From assembly GCA_003219415.1 (NCBI GenBank), contig QHOS01000039.1, positions 1-44,586 of the forward strand: a stretch of 44,586 bases of DNA. Reading direction: 5' to 3'. The stretch's first letter is position 1. Each line of letters opens with the position of its first letter. The DNA comes from Verrucomicrobiota bacterium. GTDB taxonomy: Bacteria > Verrucomicrobiota > Verrucomicrobiia > Chthoniobacterales > UBA10450. Positions 1-7,772 of this stretch are shown here, one piece after another. The position numbers and the translations under genes are program-made. The notes below the pieces were generated by a model. That model saw only the letters and a list, made by a program, of their open reading frames with translations, was not told the DNA's origin and ran no database searches.

Positions 1-578
1 TCAAGCTGAATGTCAGTGGCGTCCTTTTCAAAGAGACGCTCGATCAGATGGGACAGGTGATAGACACTTGCCTCGACTTGGGCATCCCGGTCCATGCTCG
101 CGTGGTCCACGACGATCTCGTGCACGACCGCGCCTTGCGTGATGCAAGTGCAAGCGAGCCGCTGCTCCGCTTTCTCGAGCACCAGGAGAAACTGAAGCGC
201 AGCGGCGAGAAGATTCACTCGAGCTGGAACCTTTTCGCTTACCAAAAGAAGATGCTGCGGCAGGAACCGGTCGAATGGACCTGCATCGCGGGCTATAAAT
301 ATTTCTTCGTCTCATCGACCGGCAAGTTCTGGCTCTGCAGCCAGGTGCGAACCGAGAGGCACATTCTCGAGATCACGCGGGAAGATCTGCTGGGCTACAA
401 CCGGAAGAAGGATTGCCAGGCGAGATGCGGCGTTTATTGCACCGCACAGGCCTCACTGGCCGTGAGCCATCCCCTGCAATACGCCGGCCGGGAAGTGGCG
501 GGGATGCTGGCAAGTCGGGTGTCAAGGATGCGGCGCGGCGGGCACGAGCGAATTCGTGATCTGGCGTTCGCCCAGTAA
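1..578 (+). CDS. Radical SAM protein with SPASM-type C-terminus, 5'-truncated by the window edge
   Basis: The reading frame is open from position 3, before the first in-window ATG at 48, so the gene starts outside the window. The visible 191 residues form the end of a radical SAM enzyme: the last part of the barrel (KLNVSGVLFKETLDQM, then PVHARVVHDDLVH) followed by a cysteine-bearing tail with GKFWLCSQV and DCQARCGVYC. That spacing is typical of SPASM or twitch domains, which hold an auxiliary iron-sulfur cluster. The CX3CX2C SAM-cluster motif would lie upstream and is not seen, so the reaction and substrate cannot be named. The last 17 codons fall inside a segment that recurs at 2535. A plus-strand glycosyltransferase gene follows. 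Confidence 0.75.
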   Translation, partial: KLNVSGVLFKETLDQMGQVIDTCLDLGIPVHARVVHDDLVHDRALRDASASEPLLRFLEHQEKLKRSGEKIHSSWNLFAYQKKMLRQEPVEWTCIAGYKYFFVSSTGKFWLCSQVRTERHILEITREDLLGYNRKKDCQARCGVYCTAQASLAVSHPLQYAGREVAGMLASRVSRMRRGGHERIRDLAFAQ

Positions 579-676
579 GCGAAGCTCCGATTTACGAAGG
601 CCCGCGGCCAGAGTTTTATTTGGCAGTCGGCGTCAGCAGGTTAACTGTTTACGGTAAATTCGATATGTTTTGTATC
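527..676. repeat. Segment A, copy 1 of a diverged 150-bp duplication (partner 2535..2686)
   Basis: Starting at GATGCGGCGCGGCGGGCACG, this stretch matches 2535..2686 with scattered substitutions and small indels, up to TAAATTCGATA and TTGTATC. It contains the last codons of the radical SAM gene, a short spacer and, on the minus strand, the 3' end of a decayed GNAT gene. The match is far too long and ordered to be chance. Confidence 0.8.
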
Positions 677-735
677 GAACCGCACCGAATCCAACAACCA
701 GTTTCTCTGCGCACTTATCGTCCTCCTGCCTAGAC
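633..735 (-). pseudogene. C-terminal remnant of a ceramide-synthase-like GNAT acyltransferase (copy 1)
   Basis: Read on the minus strand, about 30 codons ending in TGA at 633-635 give EDDKCAEKLVVGFGAVRYKT then YRIYRKQLTC. This aligns with the C-terminus of the intact GNAT encoded at 4251..5384 (LEDNFMINRFLEAIGAHRYK, TYRIYSK), sharing the diagnostic RYKTYRIY block. Upstream, toward 735 and beyond, the frame no longer resembles the family, so only the tail survives. It is convergent with the radical SAM gene. I infer that a related acyltransferase once stood here. Confidence 0.6.
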
Positions 736-833
736 GAAGTAACGGAACGGAATGTTGAACGGCACATTTAAGCAGGTTACCTCGCGCGACGCTGGATTTG
801 ACAATCTAATAGCGGAAGAGCTGTTGATCATCG

Positions 834-2363
834 GTGGCGACGCGGATCGTGGATAAACAAGATCATAGTTTGCGACTGTTCCACTGGGCCGCGCTTGGGA
901 TTGTGCTGCTCACGGTCGTGACCCGACTTCCATCGCTGCTCCATCCGCAGCCAATCATTAATGAAGCGATCTATTCGGTCGTCGCGAACGAGATTGTCGA
1001 TGGCGGCCGGCCTTACGTCGATGCGGTCGAGCGCAAGCCACCGCTGCTTTTTTGGACTTACGCGGCAATTTTCGAAGTGGCGGGAAAGTATAATTGGAAG
1101 GCGCTGCACGTGGCCGCGCTTGTCTGGACGCTGGGCACGATGGCGGGCTTGTATGCGATCGGCAGGGCGTTGTTCGATCGCGAAACCGGACTGATCGCGG
1201 CGCTGCTCTACAGCATTTTTCAACCTTGGGCGCGCGGGCAGAATCTTGCATTCAACGGCGAGCTCTTGATGAATCTTCCGATCGTCTGGGGATGGGCGAT
1301 TGCGTTCCGGCCAAGCTCATCGCGCGCGCGGCCCGAGCTGGTTTTTTCGGGCGCACTTCTTTGCGCAGGATTTCTACTTAAACAACCCGCGGCGATTGCG
1401 GCGGTTCCACTCGGAATCTATTTGCTGCTGCCGGACTATCGCAAGAGCCGAGGCTTGAATGGAATGCAATCGGTCACTCACGCGGCGTTGCTCACGCTAG
1501 GATTTTTCGGAACCCTCGGCGCCGTCGCGTTCGTCCTTTGGCAACAAGGAATTTTGCGCGAGGCGTTCGATCGCACTTTTACAGATAATTCCATTCCGCA
1601 TGTGTTCTACACCACGGGAATTTTCTGCACTTTGGCGTTTGCCGCAGTGTGCCTGCCGCTGGTGATCGGAACCATCATGACGTGCCGCGACCGCGGTCTT
1701 TGGGACAAAAAGGAAGCTGAACGGACCGCGCTCCTCGGACTGCTCGCCGCCTCCGCTGTCGGCACCGCCGCGGGCGGCCGCTTTTACGTTCATTACTACA
1801 TCCAATTGATTCCGCCGATGGTGATGCTCGCGGCCCCGTTCTACGCGCAACTTTGGTTTCGAAAGATCCAACCGCCTTATTGGCTGCTGCGCCCGCCGAT
1901 CACATGCGCCTGGCTCGCCCTCACCGTGATCGCGTTTTCGTTCGTGCATTGGCTGGAGCTGGCGACGCGACGCAAACCATCGGAGGCTGGCCAATATTTG
2001 TCCGAGCATTCTGCGCCTAACGACAGGATTTTCGTCTGGGGCCAGGAGGCAGAAATTTATCTTGAGGCTCGGCGAAGACCGGCGAGTCGCTACATCGAAG
2101 CGGCTTCGCTCACGGGCCATGTTTTCGGCGGAGTGTTGCGCGGTGTCGATACCCGCAAGTGGATCGTGCCGGGCGCGTGGGACAAGCTCGAAGAAGATTT
2201 TGCGAAGCATCCGCCGGCTTACATCGTTGACGTCCAGACCGATCTTCGGCAGCCGCACCCGGTGCAGAACTTTCCGATTTTAGCGAAATTGCTAGCAGAA
2301 CAATACCGACCGGTGGCGAAAACTGCCGAGGGTGTTGTGTATCAAAGGTGGGCCGCGAACTAA
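834..2363 (+). CDS. Membrane glycosyltransferase, ArnT/PMT-like (GT-C fold, PMT_2 type)
   Basis: This 509-residue polytopic membrane protein has about ten hydrophobic segments in its first 370 residues and a soluble C-terminal domain. The N-terminus follows the GT-C pattern: one membrane span, then a first periplasmic loop with RLPSLLHPQPIINEAIYSVV and GGRPYVDAVERKPPLL. GT-C enzymes of this class transfer sugars from polyprenyl-phosphate donors to lipid or protein acceptors on the outer face of the inner membrane. In place of the usual loop-1 DE pair it has NE (residues about 43-44), so the catalytic acid pair is altered. The decayed copy at 2382 keeps DDEE there. The start is GTG at 834, with AGCGGAAGAG about 14 bases upstream; GTG at 849 is an alternative. 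Donor and acceptor are unknown. Confidence 0.75.
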   Translation: MATRIVDKQDHSLRLFHWAALGIVLLTVVTRLPSLLHPQPIINEAIYSVVANEIVDGGRPYVDAVERKPPLLFWTYAAIFEVAGKYNWKALHVAALVWTLGTMAGLYAIGRALFDRETGLIAALLYSIFQPWARGQNLAFNGELLMNLPIVWGWAIAFRPSSSRARPELVFSGALLCAGFLLKQPAAIAAVPLGIYLLLPDYRKSRGLNGMQSVTHAALLTLGFFGTLGAVAFVLWQQGILREAFDRTFTDNSIPHVFYTTGIFCTLAFAAVCLPLVIGTIMTCRDRGLWDKKEAERTALLGLLAASAVGTAAGGRFYVHYYIQLIPPMVMLAAPFYAQLWFRKIQPPYWLLRPPITCAWLALTVIAFSFVHWLELATRRKPSEAGQYLSEHSAPNDRIFVWGQEAEIYLEARRRPASRYIEAASLTGHVFGGVLRGVDTRKWIVPGAWDKLEEDFAKHPPAYIVDVQTDLRQPHPVQNFPILAKLLAEQYRPVAKTAEGVVYQRWAAN

Positions 2364-2381
2364 TGGGTGGCCTAACGAACG

Positions 2382-2541
2382 ATGTTCGACGATTTTGGTG
2401 GGCGGTGCTCGCGAATCGCGCTCCTGACGATCGTGACTCGGCTTCCGTCGCTGCTGCATCCGCAGGCGATCGACGATGAGGAGACATATTCCGTGGTCGC
2501 AAACGTGATCGTCGATGGAGGTCGGCCCTACGTTGATGCGG
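2382..2541 (+). pseudogene. 5' fragment of a second GT-C glycosyltransferase gene
   Basis: From 2421 to 2541 the DNA aligns without indels to 906..1026 of the intact glycosyltransferase (constant offset 1515). It encodes LTIVTRLPSLLHPQ, then AIDDEETYSVVANVIVDGG, then RPYVDA. At GATGCGG (2535-2541) the sequence switches to the tail of a radical SAM gene copy. The intact gene reads on into GTCGAGCGC instead. The fragment therefore lacks about 90% of the gene and runs into a stop shortly after the junction. It is a relic of an additional glycosyltransferase gene and is presumably not functional. Confidence 0.75.
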
Positions 2542-2686
2542 CGCGGCGGGCACGAGCGCATTCGTGATCTGACGGCCCCCCAGCAAGACGAAGCTCCGTT
2601 TTACGAAGCCCCGGCGGCCGCAGCTTCATTTGGCAGTCGTTGTCAGCAGGGTAACTGTTTGCGGTAAATTCGATACGTCTTGTATC
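2535..2686. repeat. Segment A', copy 2 of the diverged duplication (partner 527..676)
   Basis: This stretch matches 527..676: the radical SAM 3' tail (GGGCACGAGCG, ATTCGTGATCTG), the spacer (TTGGCAGTCG, GTCAGCAGG) and the minus-strand GNAT 3' end. Its left boundary coincides with the end of the glycosyltransferase fragment at a shared GATGCGG, which is consistent with a deletion through short homology. Confidence 0.8.
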
Positions 2687-2735
2687 TGGTCGATCCGATT
2701 GCCTCGAGAAAACGATTGATCCTCGGTCACACACT
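2643..2735 (-). pseudogene. C-terminal remnant of a ceramide-synthase-like GNAT acyltransferase (copy 2)
   Basis: The minus strand ending at TGA 2643-2645 reads RINRFLEAIGSTRYKTYRIY then RKQLPC. The intact GNAT at 4251..5384 ends MINRFLEAIGAHRYKTYRIY then SKSIA, so about 20 residues are nearly identical. Upstream of about 2725 the family frame is lost: TEDQ appears in another frame, suggesting a small indel. This copy is closer to the intact gene than the remnant at 633..735. It is a gene fossil. Confidence 0.7.
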
Positions 2736-2836
2736 CAAGATCAATCAAATCGGCAAAAGCACGTCCCCGGCTGCGCGCATGGGAAGTTTGCTCGATGAAA
2801 ATTGAGTTCAGCGACTAGGTCTATCGCCCTGGCTGT

Positions 2837-4024
2837 TTATTGGCTGTTCAGAGTGATTTGCGGAGCAGGTTCGCTTGCATCAATCCGTGCACTCACCTTC
2901 TGGATTTGTGCGCTCTGTTCTTTCACAGTCGCAGCGAGCGCTGAAATTTCCTGTTTAAGCTCTTGCACAGTGCGATGCTCTTTGAGGAATTCATTCAGCA
3001 ACATCGCGTTTATCGCCTCGTAGCGCACAGTGTTCACTTTGCCGTCCTCATCGCGTACAACCAAGTCGGGGTCGACCGCTTCCACGTCCTCAGCCACCAA
3101 GCCAAACTGCGGAATCTTTTGCGGCTCTATTTCTTTCTTGTAACGGAAGATGACCGGTTTAAGCGCGAAAAGCACTTCGCTGGATTGTGCCATTGGCCGG
3201 ATCTGCTCTTTAAACCTCCGGGAGGAAGTGATCGTGCCGAGCTTGCCGCTTGAATTAATGAAAACCGCAGCTCCCCCTGAAGAGGTCTGGCCAAATACGC
3301 TGCCGATAAAACAGCTGTTGCTTACATTCGCACCTACGACCCCGGAACCGATACAGATAACATTACCGGCCGTGGTGACATTGTTGCCGGCCCCAAAGCC
3401 TAAGGCCGTGTTGGCGCTGCCGGTGCTATTGTTTTCCAGCGAATGAGCGCCATCTGTTGTATTGAAATTGCCCGTTGTGTTGTTACTGAGCGCGACGTCA
3501 CCGTTGGCTGTGTTGTGGTTTCCCGTTGTGTTTCTCACTAACGCGGAAAAACCATCGGCCGTGTTGTGGAAACCGGTGGTGTTTGCAAAGAGCGCCCTCG
3601 AACCAGTGCCTGCATTCTCGAAGCCAGTGCTGTTGGCAAATAGCACTTCAAAACCAACTGCGGTGTTGTTGGGGCCAGTTGTATTAAGAAGCAGAGCACC
3701 AAATCCATTGGCCGTATTATCACTGCCAGTCGTGTTGCTACCGAGTGCGCCAATACCAGCCGCCGTGTTATTACTGCCAGTGGTATTGCTAAAAAGAGCG
3801 TCAAATCCAATGGCCGTATTCGAGGTGCCGCTGGTAAGACTTTGGAGCGCGCCATCTCCCTCAGCTGTGTTAAAGCCGGGATAGCCTCCATCCGGCGCCG
3901 GGGTCACCGCTCTGGCCTCCGGCAAAAGCGCAGCACACATTAGGACGAGTGGGATGAGAATCAACGCGCATCGTAAAGGCGAATGGCTGATCGAATGGCT
4001 GATCGGTAAAATTATCGTTTTCAT
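2837..4024 (-). CDS. Secreted repeat protein with C-terminal S74 intramolecular chaperone domain
   Basis: The protein has 395 residues. A signal peptide (hydrophobic LILIPLVLMCAALL, likely cleavage after ARA, residue 39) is followed by about eight 17-residue repeats of the form NTAxGxxALxxNTTGxx (residues about 65-210), which should stack as a beta-roll or beta-helix. The C-terminal part carries the S74 domain: TSSRRFKEQI, ALKPVIFRYKKE, QFGLVAEDVEAV, and a final heptad-like helix (about 345-385). S74 domains trimerise fibre-like proteins and usually cleave themselves off at the SS-R-x-K motif, which is intact here. A surface or secreted trimeric fibre is therefore likely, though its binding target is unknown. 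The start is supported by AGAGGAAA ahead of the ATG. A longer paralogue is encoded at 39526. Confidence 0.8.
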   Translation of the reverse strand: MKTIILPISHSISHSPLRCALILIPLVLMCAALLPEARAVTPAPDGGYPGFNTAEGDGALQSLTSGTSNTAIGFDALFSNTTGSNNTAAGIGALGSNTTGSDNTANGFGALLLNTTGPNNTAVGFEVLFANSTGFENAGTGSRALFANTTGFHNTADGFSALVRNTTGNHNTANGDVALSNNTTGNFNTTDGAHSLENNSTGSANTALGFGAGNNVTTAGNVICIGSGVVGANVSNSCFIGSVFGQTSSGGAAVFINSSGKLGTITSSRRFKEQIRPMAQSSEVLFALKPVIFRYKKEIEPQKIPQFGLVAEDVEAVDPDLVVRDEDGKVNTVRYEAINAMLLNEFLKEHRTVQELKQEISALAATVKEQSAQIQKVSARIDASEPAPQITLNSQ

Positions 4025-4250
4025 ACAAATGTTTTCCTCTTTCTCTCGCTGATTATCTTAATCGGAAACTCCATCGGGCAGCCCCGCCGCGCTAGATTAG
4101 AAAGGTAACGCCGATGTTACGTCGCCGAGCGCGACAAACTAGACATCCCAATGACGCATGCTGTGCACGATCCAGATTTGTGAGTTGTGATCCCTATCCA
4201 ATTAGAAGAAACGTCAGGCGAGTAACCGGGCCTCGATAAGCTCGCCCCAC

Positions 4251-5384
4251 CTACGCAATGGATTTGCTGTAGATGCGATATGTCTTGTAGCGGTGGGCGC
4301 CAATCGCTTCGAGAAAACGATTGATCATGAAATTATCTTCAAGCGTGAGACTGAGTTCTCCAGTGAATCCATGTTTAATCATTGCGTCTTCGACAATTCG
4401 CAGCACAAGCATTTCGGCAATACCAGCGCGGCGATATTTTTCGATCACGCCAAGCGCGATAAGCCGCGCAGTCCGGATACGGCTCTTGTAATAAAGGAGT
4501 TTTAGAAGCCCGATTGGAAATCCAAAAGTTGTAAGCCGGCCGTTGATATGGCGTAGGGCGACGTTAATGTCTGGCACACATAGGATGAAGCCGGCTGGCT
4601 CGTCGCCAACTTCCGCAATGAGCGTGAACTCCGGAATGATGAGCTGGCTAAGCTCGTGCGTCATAAACTCGATCTCTGCTTCCGTGAACGGCACAAAACC
4701 CCAGTTGTTTTTCCACGCTTGATTGTAAATCTGACGGAGCCGTCTGCTTTCCTCGCGAATATTCTTGAGGTTTCCAGCTCGGATCGTGACAGCCAAACGC
4801 TTTCGAAAACGTTCGCCCAGAGGTCGCAAACGCGCCGCGGCTCTTGCCGGGTCGGCAAACCACCAGGCGTACCAATCTTTTGCTTTTGTAAAACCGCAGC
4901 TCTCGATCAGGTCTTTGTAGTACGGGGGATTGTGCGCGGTCAATATGGTTGGCGGAAACTGAAACCCATCAATCAAAAGAGCGCAGACATAGTTCGTTGA
5001 GTAGTCAATCGGTCCCATGATTTCCGTGCGTCCTCTTTCGCGAAGCCAATGCTCCGCGCGTTCAAAGAGCGCAGCAGCCACATCGCGATTGTCGATGCAC
5101 TCAAACAAGCCGAAGCAGCCGACGTTCGATTGATGCAATGCATTGTAATTCGGATCGTCGCTCGCCATGATTCGGCCAGCGATCTTGCGGTTTTTCCTCG
5201 CGAGAAATAAGGCGGCGTCGCCATGTCTGTAGAACGGATGCCGTTTACGATCGAGGAACGCTTTGCGTTCGATGATTAGGGGCGGTACCCAGGCTGGATC
5301 GTTGACATAAATTCGCCATGGAAACTTGATGAACGCATTGCGCTCGCGGCGCGAGATCACTTCTGAAATTTCGATGTTCGACAC
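4251..5384 (-). CDS. GNAT-family acyltransferase resembling bacterial ceramide synthase (bCerS/YghO-like)
   Basis: The protein has 377 residues, the usual length for the YghO-like GNAT family, which includes the bacterial ceramide synthase described in Caulobacter. Family hallmarks visible are FGLFECIDN (about 94-102), MGPIDYSTNYVCALLIDGF (about 123-141), NPPYYKDLIESCGF (about 151-164), and a GNAT acyl-CoA/ACP-binding loop near KYRRAGIAE (about 316-324). The C-terminus RYKTYRIY is also characteristic. The proposed role is N-acylation of a sphingoid base to a ceramide in the cytoplasm. It is the last gene of the minus-strand operon, behind the CDP-alcohol phosphotransferase and SPT-like genes, and that context is what raises the ceramide assignment above a generic GNAT. 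Remnants of two related genes lie at 633 and 2643. The fold is certain; the substrate is inferred. Confidence 0.8.
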   Translation of the reverse strand: MSNIEISEVISRRERNAFIKFPWRIYVNDPAWVPPLIIERKAFLDRKRHPFYRHGDAALFLARKNRKIAGRIMASDDPNYNALHQSNVGCFGLFECIDNRDVAAALFERAEHWLRERGRTEIMGPIDYSTNYVCALLIDGFQFPPTILTAHNPPYYKDLIESCGFTKAKDWYAWWFADPARAAARLRPLGERFRKRLAVTIRAGNLKNIREESRRLRQIYNQAWKNNWGFVPFTEAEIEFMTHELSQLIIPEFTLIAEVGDEPAGFILCVPDINVALRHINGRLTTFGFPIGLLKLLYYKSRIRTARLIALGVIEKYRRAGIAEMLVLRIVEDAMIKHGFTGELSLTLEDNFMINRFLEAIGAHRYKTYRIYSKSIA

Positions 5385-5402
5385 GGAGGCGAAAGGCTAC
5401 AA

Positions 5403-5496
5403 TGTCATTCTGAGCGAAGCGAAGAATCTCGGATCATTTCTGGACCGAGTCGCCCACGGAAATAGACAGAGATGTTTCGCTCCGCTCAACATGACA
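5403..5496. repeat. Imperfect palindromic intergenic element (28-bp arms)
   Basis: Left arm 5403..5430 (TGTCATTCTGAGCGAAGCGA...) and right arm 5469..5496 (...GCTCCGCTCAACATGACA) are inverted repeats matching at 23 of 28 positions, around a 38-base centre. It fills the gap between the CDP-alcohol phosphotransferase and GNAT genes and would form a large hairpin in the operon mRNA. Sequences of this type (TGTCATTCTGAGCGAAGCGAAG) recur between genes in many soil bacterial genomes, so a REP or MITE-like mobile origin is likely. It could also modulate expression of the last gene. Confidence 0.7.
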
Positions 5497-5505
5497 AAGG
5501 GCCTA

Positions 5506-6432
5506 TCAAGCGGGTTCTAACGTTTCCAGGAGCGACTCGGCCATATCTTCCTGGCGAAACAGGAGGTAAACGAAGAGTAAATTGAGCGGGATGAGCTCAA
5601 ACCAGAAGTAATAAACTGGTTGGCTGATGAACAGAAGCGCAAACAAGACCAGCATCCGGACATTCGTCATCAAGAGTCGCCACCACTTGAGCGTCGGCCG
5701 GGCCAAATTTCGATAACGCGTTCTTAGCCGTTCAGGAATTTCGCCGTGAAACAATTGGCGGACCACATCACGCAACGTTTTTAAGCGCGGCGCCAGCATT
5801 TCCTGTTGGCGGGTAAAGTTCAAATACAACGCAAGCAGAAGCTTCTGCCACGGTGTGTGACGCCAGGTCAACTTCGAGTAATCCGATCGCAGGCCGGACA
5901 ACGAATCTACGCTCGTCCGCGCTCCCGTCGTTACAAAGTAAAGATAGGTGCTGCGATAATAGTCAGCCGCTGCTCCTTGCAATGCGTGACTGATCCCAAC
6001 AGCACACGCGAGAAGAATGATGGCAGGCGACGAGCCTGCGAACAGACAGCGGAGAGTCAAGTGCAAGTAAACACTGACAAAGACCAGGTGGTCGGCAACG
6101 CTGTCGATGATACGGCCCTCGCGGCTTTCTCGATGGGTCAGACGCGCGAGCTGGCCGTCCGCGTTGTCGAGCGTATTCGCGCAAACATGGAGCATCATCC
6201 CCACCACGTTGATGCCTAGATGGCGATAGTAATAAAGGTGTCCGGCAACAACGCCAAAGATGCCGGCCAGGAGGCTCACTGCCGCGGGCGTCATCTTGAG
6301 CCACGCAAAAAACCGGGCCAACCAAAACCCTATTGGCCTGTAGAAATAGAGATCGAACACTCCTTCGACCTCGCGCGCTTTGTATGTAGCCTCGACGCCT
6401 GAGCGCGGCGCGTCTGTTTGTCGTAGCATCAA
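5506..6432 (-). CDS. CDP-alcohol phosphotransferase, probable sphingolipid headgroup transferase
   Basis: The protein has 308 residues. It carries the complete CDP-alcohol phosphotransferase signature D-x2-D-G-x2-A-R-x8-G-x3-D-x3-D, seen as DNADGQLAR then GRIIDSVAD, with metal-binding Asp 89, 92, 110 and 114. About six membrane segments follow the family layout, and a long basic amphipathic insert lies at about 200-250. Enzymes of this family swap CMP of a CDP-alcohol for a lipid alcohol, or the reverse, at the inner membrane. Lying between the SPT-like and ceramide-synthase-like genes, it may make a ceramide phospho-headgroup; Bacteroides uses a family member for inositol phosphorylceramide. 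The headgroup cannot be read from the sequence. A glycerophospholipid role remains possible. Confidence 0.8.
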   Translation of the reverse strand: MMLRQTDAPRSGVEATYKAREVEGVFDLYFYRPIGFWLARFFAWLKMTPAAVSLLAGIFGVVAGHLYYYRHLGINVVGMMLHVCANTLDNADGQLARLTHRESREGRIIDSVADHLVFVSVYLHLTLRCLFAGSSPAIILLACAVGISHALQGAAADYYRSTYLYFVTTGARTSVDSLSGLRSDYSKLTWRHTPWQKLLLALYLNFTRQQEMLAPRLKTLRDVVRQLFHGEIPERLRTRYRNLARPTLKWWRLLMTNVRMLVLFALLFISQPVYYFWFELIPLNLLFVYLLFRQEDMAESLLETLEPA

Positions 6433-6515
6433 TAATTACACCGGCCGTCGCGATGCTGTGGTTAACGCCTCGAATCAAACCCGGCAGCTTTGTACATCTT
6501 TCCGGCCAGCGCGCA

Positions 6516-7772
6516 TCAGGCGCTTTGCTTTTGCAGTGCCACTGGAACGAGTGTGTCCGCGAGGATGTTTAAGGCTTCGTCCAGATCTGCGCGCGTATGT
6601 TTGGCAGTCACACAAGCACGAAAACATATCCGATGTTGCGGCACAGCCGGATAATCAACGGGAGCAACCCACAGACCACGGCGTCGCAGTTCATGTCCCA
6701 GCCGATACATGCGCTCCCGATCACCAATGACAATCGGCATCACGTATGTCGTCGATCCCCCAGTATTCAATCCGAGACCACGAAGTTGCGCGTGGAAGTA
6801 ATCGGCGTTTTCCCAAAGTTGGGTCCGCAATTCCGGCTGCTTCGTGCCGAGCTCCAGCGCTTTTAGAATTGCCGCGATCACCACGGGTGGCAGCGCACAG
6901 GAATAAACATACGGATGCGCATAAAATCGGAGGTATTGCAGCGTCTCCTTGGAACCGGCTACGAAGCCTCCCAGTGCTCCGAAAGCCTTGGAGAAGGTCC
7001 CATAAACCAGCGGAACGCGGTCCTCCACTCCGAACTTTTCCGCCGCCCCGCGACCATGTTCGCCACATGCCAGCATGGAATGCGCTTCATCAATAAAAAC
7101 GCTCGCGCCGTGAGATTCTGCGACAGCGAGTAATTCCGTCAGGTTGCCGAAATCGCCATCCATCGAATAAATGCCTTCCACTATCACGAGCTGGCGGCGC
7201 CCTTTTTGACGGCTCAGCGCGGCATCAAGCGAACCCGCGTCGTTATGCTCGAATTTCTCGGTGCGGCATCGGGACAGGACCGCGCCATCGCGCAAACTGA
7301 GGTGCGAGCGGTTGTCCAGAAGGGCGACGTCGGTCTTGCGAAGCAGCCCGGAGATCGTGCCTAGCGCGCCCCCAAATCCACTGTTGAATAGCATCGCATC
7401 CTCACGTCCAAGAAACTTTGCGACGCGCCGTTCGAGCTCCCGATGCAGATCCGTCATTCCGGAAAGCATGGGCGATCCGCAAGCTCCCAATCCATGGGTG
7501 CGGAGCGCCTCGTGCGCCGCGATCAGAACCTCGGGATGATTGGCAAGGCCGAGATAATTATACGAACAGAGATTAATCACCGGCCGCGGCCTGCCGCCGT
7601 AACTGATCACTGTGCGCGCATCCGCTGTGCCAAGCAGCTCAGGTTCATACAATTCAACCGCCCACGCGCCAACGCGCATCCAGTTTGTAAAGCTCGCTGG
7701 AGCTTGCAGCGGATCATTGCTTTCACCCGCCAGGAAATTGCTCAGACTAAGTTTTGCCGGGTCCTGGTTCAT
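6516..7772 (-). CDS. Serine palmitoyltransferase-like alpha-oxoamine synthase (PLP)
   Basis: The protein is a class II alpha-oxoamine synthase of 418 residues from the ATG at 7772. The frame extends to a TTG at 7829, but those extra 19 residues are not conserved-looking. Family features are NYLGLANHP (about 72-80), the cofactor-stacking His in NRSHLSLRDG (about 157), the PLP-nitrogen Asp in FIDEAHS (about 229) and the Schiff-base Lys in GTFSKAFGALGG (about 262). Homologues include serine palmitoyltransferase, KBL, BioF and HemA. Sequence alone does not separate these. The neighbours (bCerS-like GNAT, DEGS-like desaturase, FA2H-like hydroxylase) point to SPT, condensing L-serine with an acyl thioester to 3-ketosphinganine. 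There are no biotin or threonine-catabolism genes nearby. The RBS is weak; GTG at 7784 is another possible start. Confidence 0.8.
   Translation of the reverse strand: MNQDPAKLSLSNFLAGESNDPLQAPASFTNWMRVGAWAVELYEPELLGTADARTVISYGGRPRPVINLCSYNYLGLANHPEVLIAAHEALRTHGLGACGSPMLSGMTDLHRELERRVAKFLGREDAMLFNSGFGGALGTISGLLRKTDVALLDNRSHLSLRDGAVLSRCRTEKFEHNDAGSLDAALSRQKGRRQLVIVEGIYSMDGDFGNLTELLAVAESHGASVFIDEAHSMLACGEHGRGAAEKFGVEDRVPLVYGTFSKAFGALGGFVAGSKETLQYLRFYAHPYVYSCALPPVVIAAILKALELGTKQPELRTQLWENADYFHAQLRGLGLNTGGSTTYVMPIVIGDRERMYRLGHELRRRGLWVAPVDYPAVPQHRICFRACVTAKHTRADLDEALNILADTLVPVALQKQSA

Noticed and set aside
3462-3884. Plus-strand open frames over the S74 gene
   Set aside because: They mirror the repeat codons of the minus-strand gene; Pro/Val-rich shadows without RBS.
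4217-4247. GGCGAG/CTCGCC dyad after the ceramide-synthase-like gene as an operon terminator
   Set aside because: The loop is long (about 18 bases) and no T-run follows on the minus strand.
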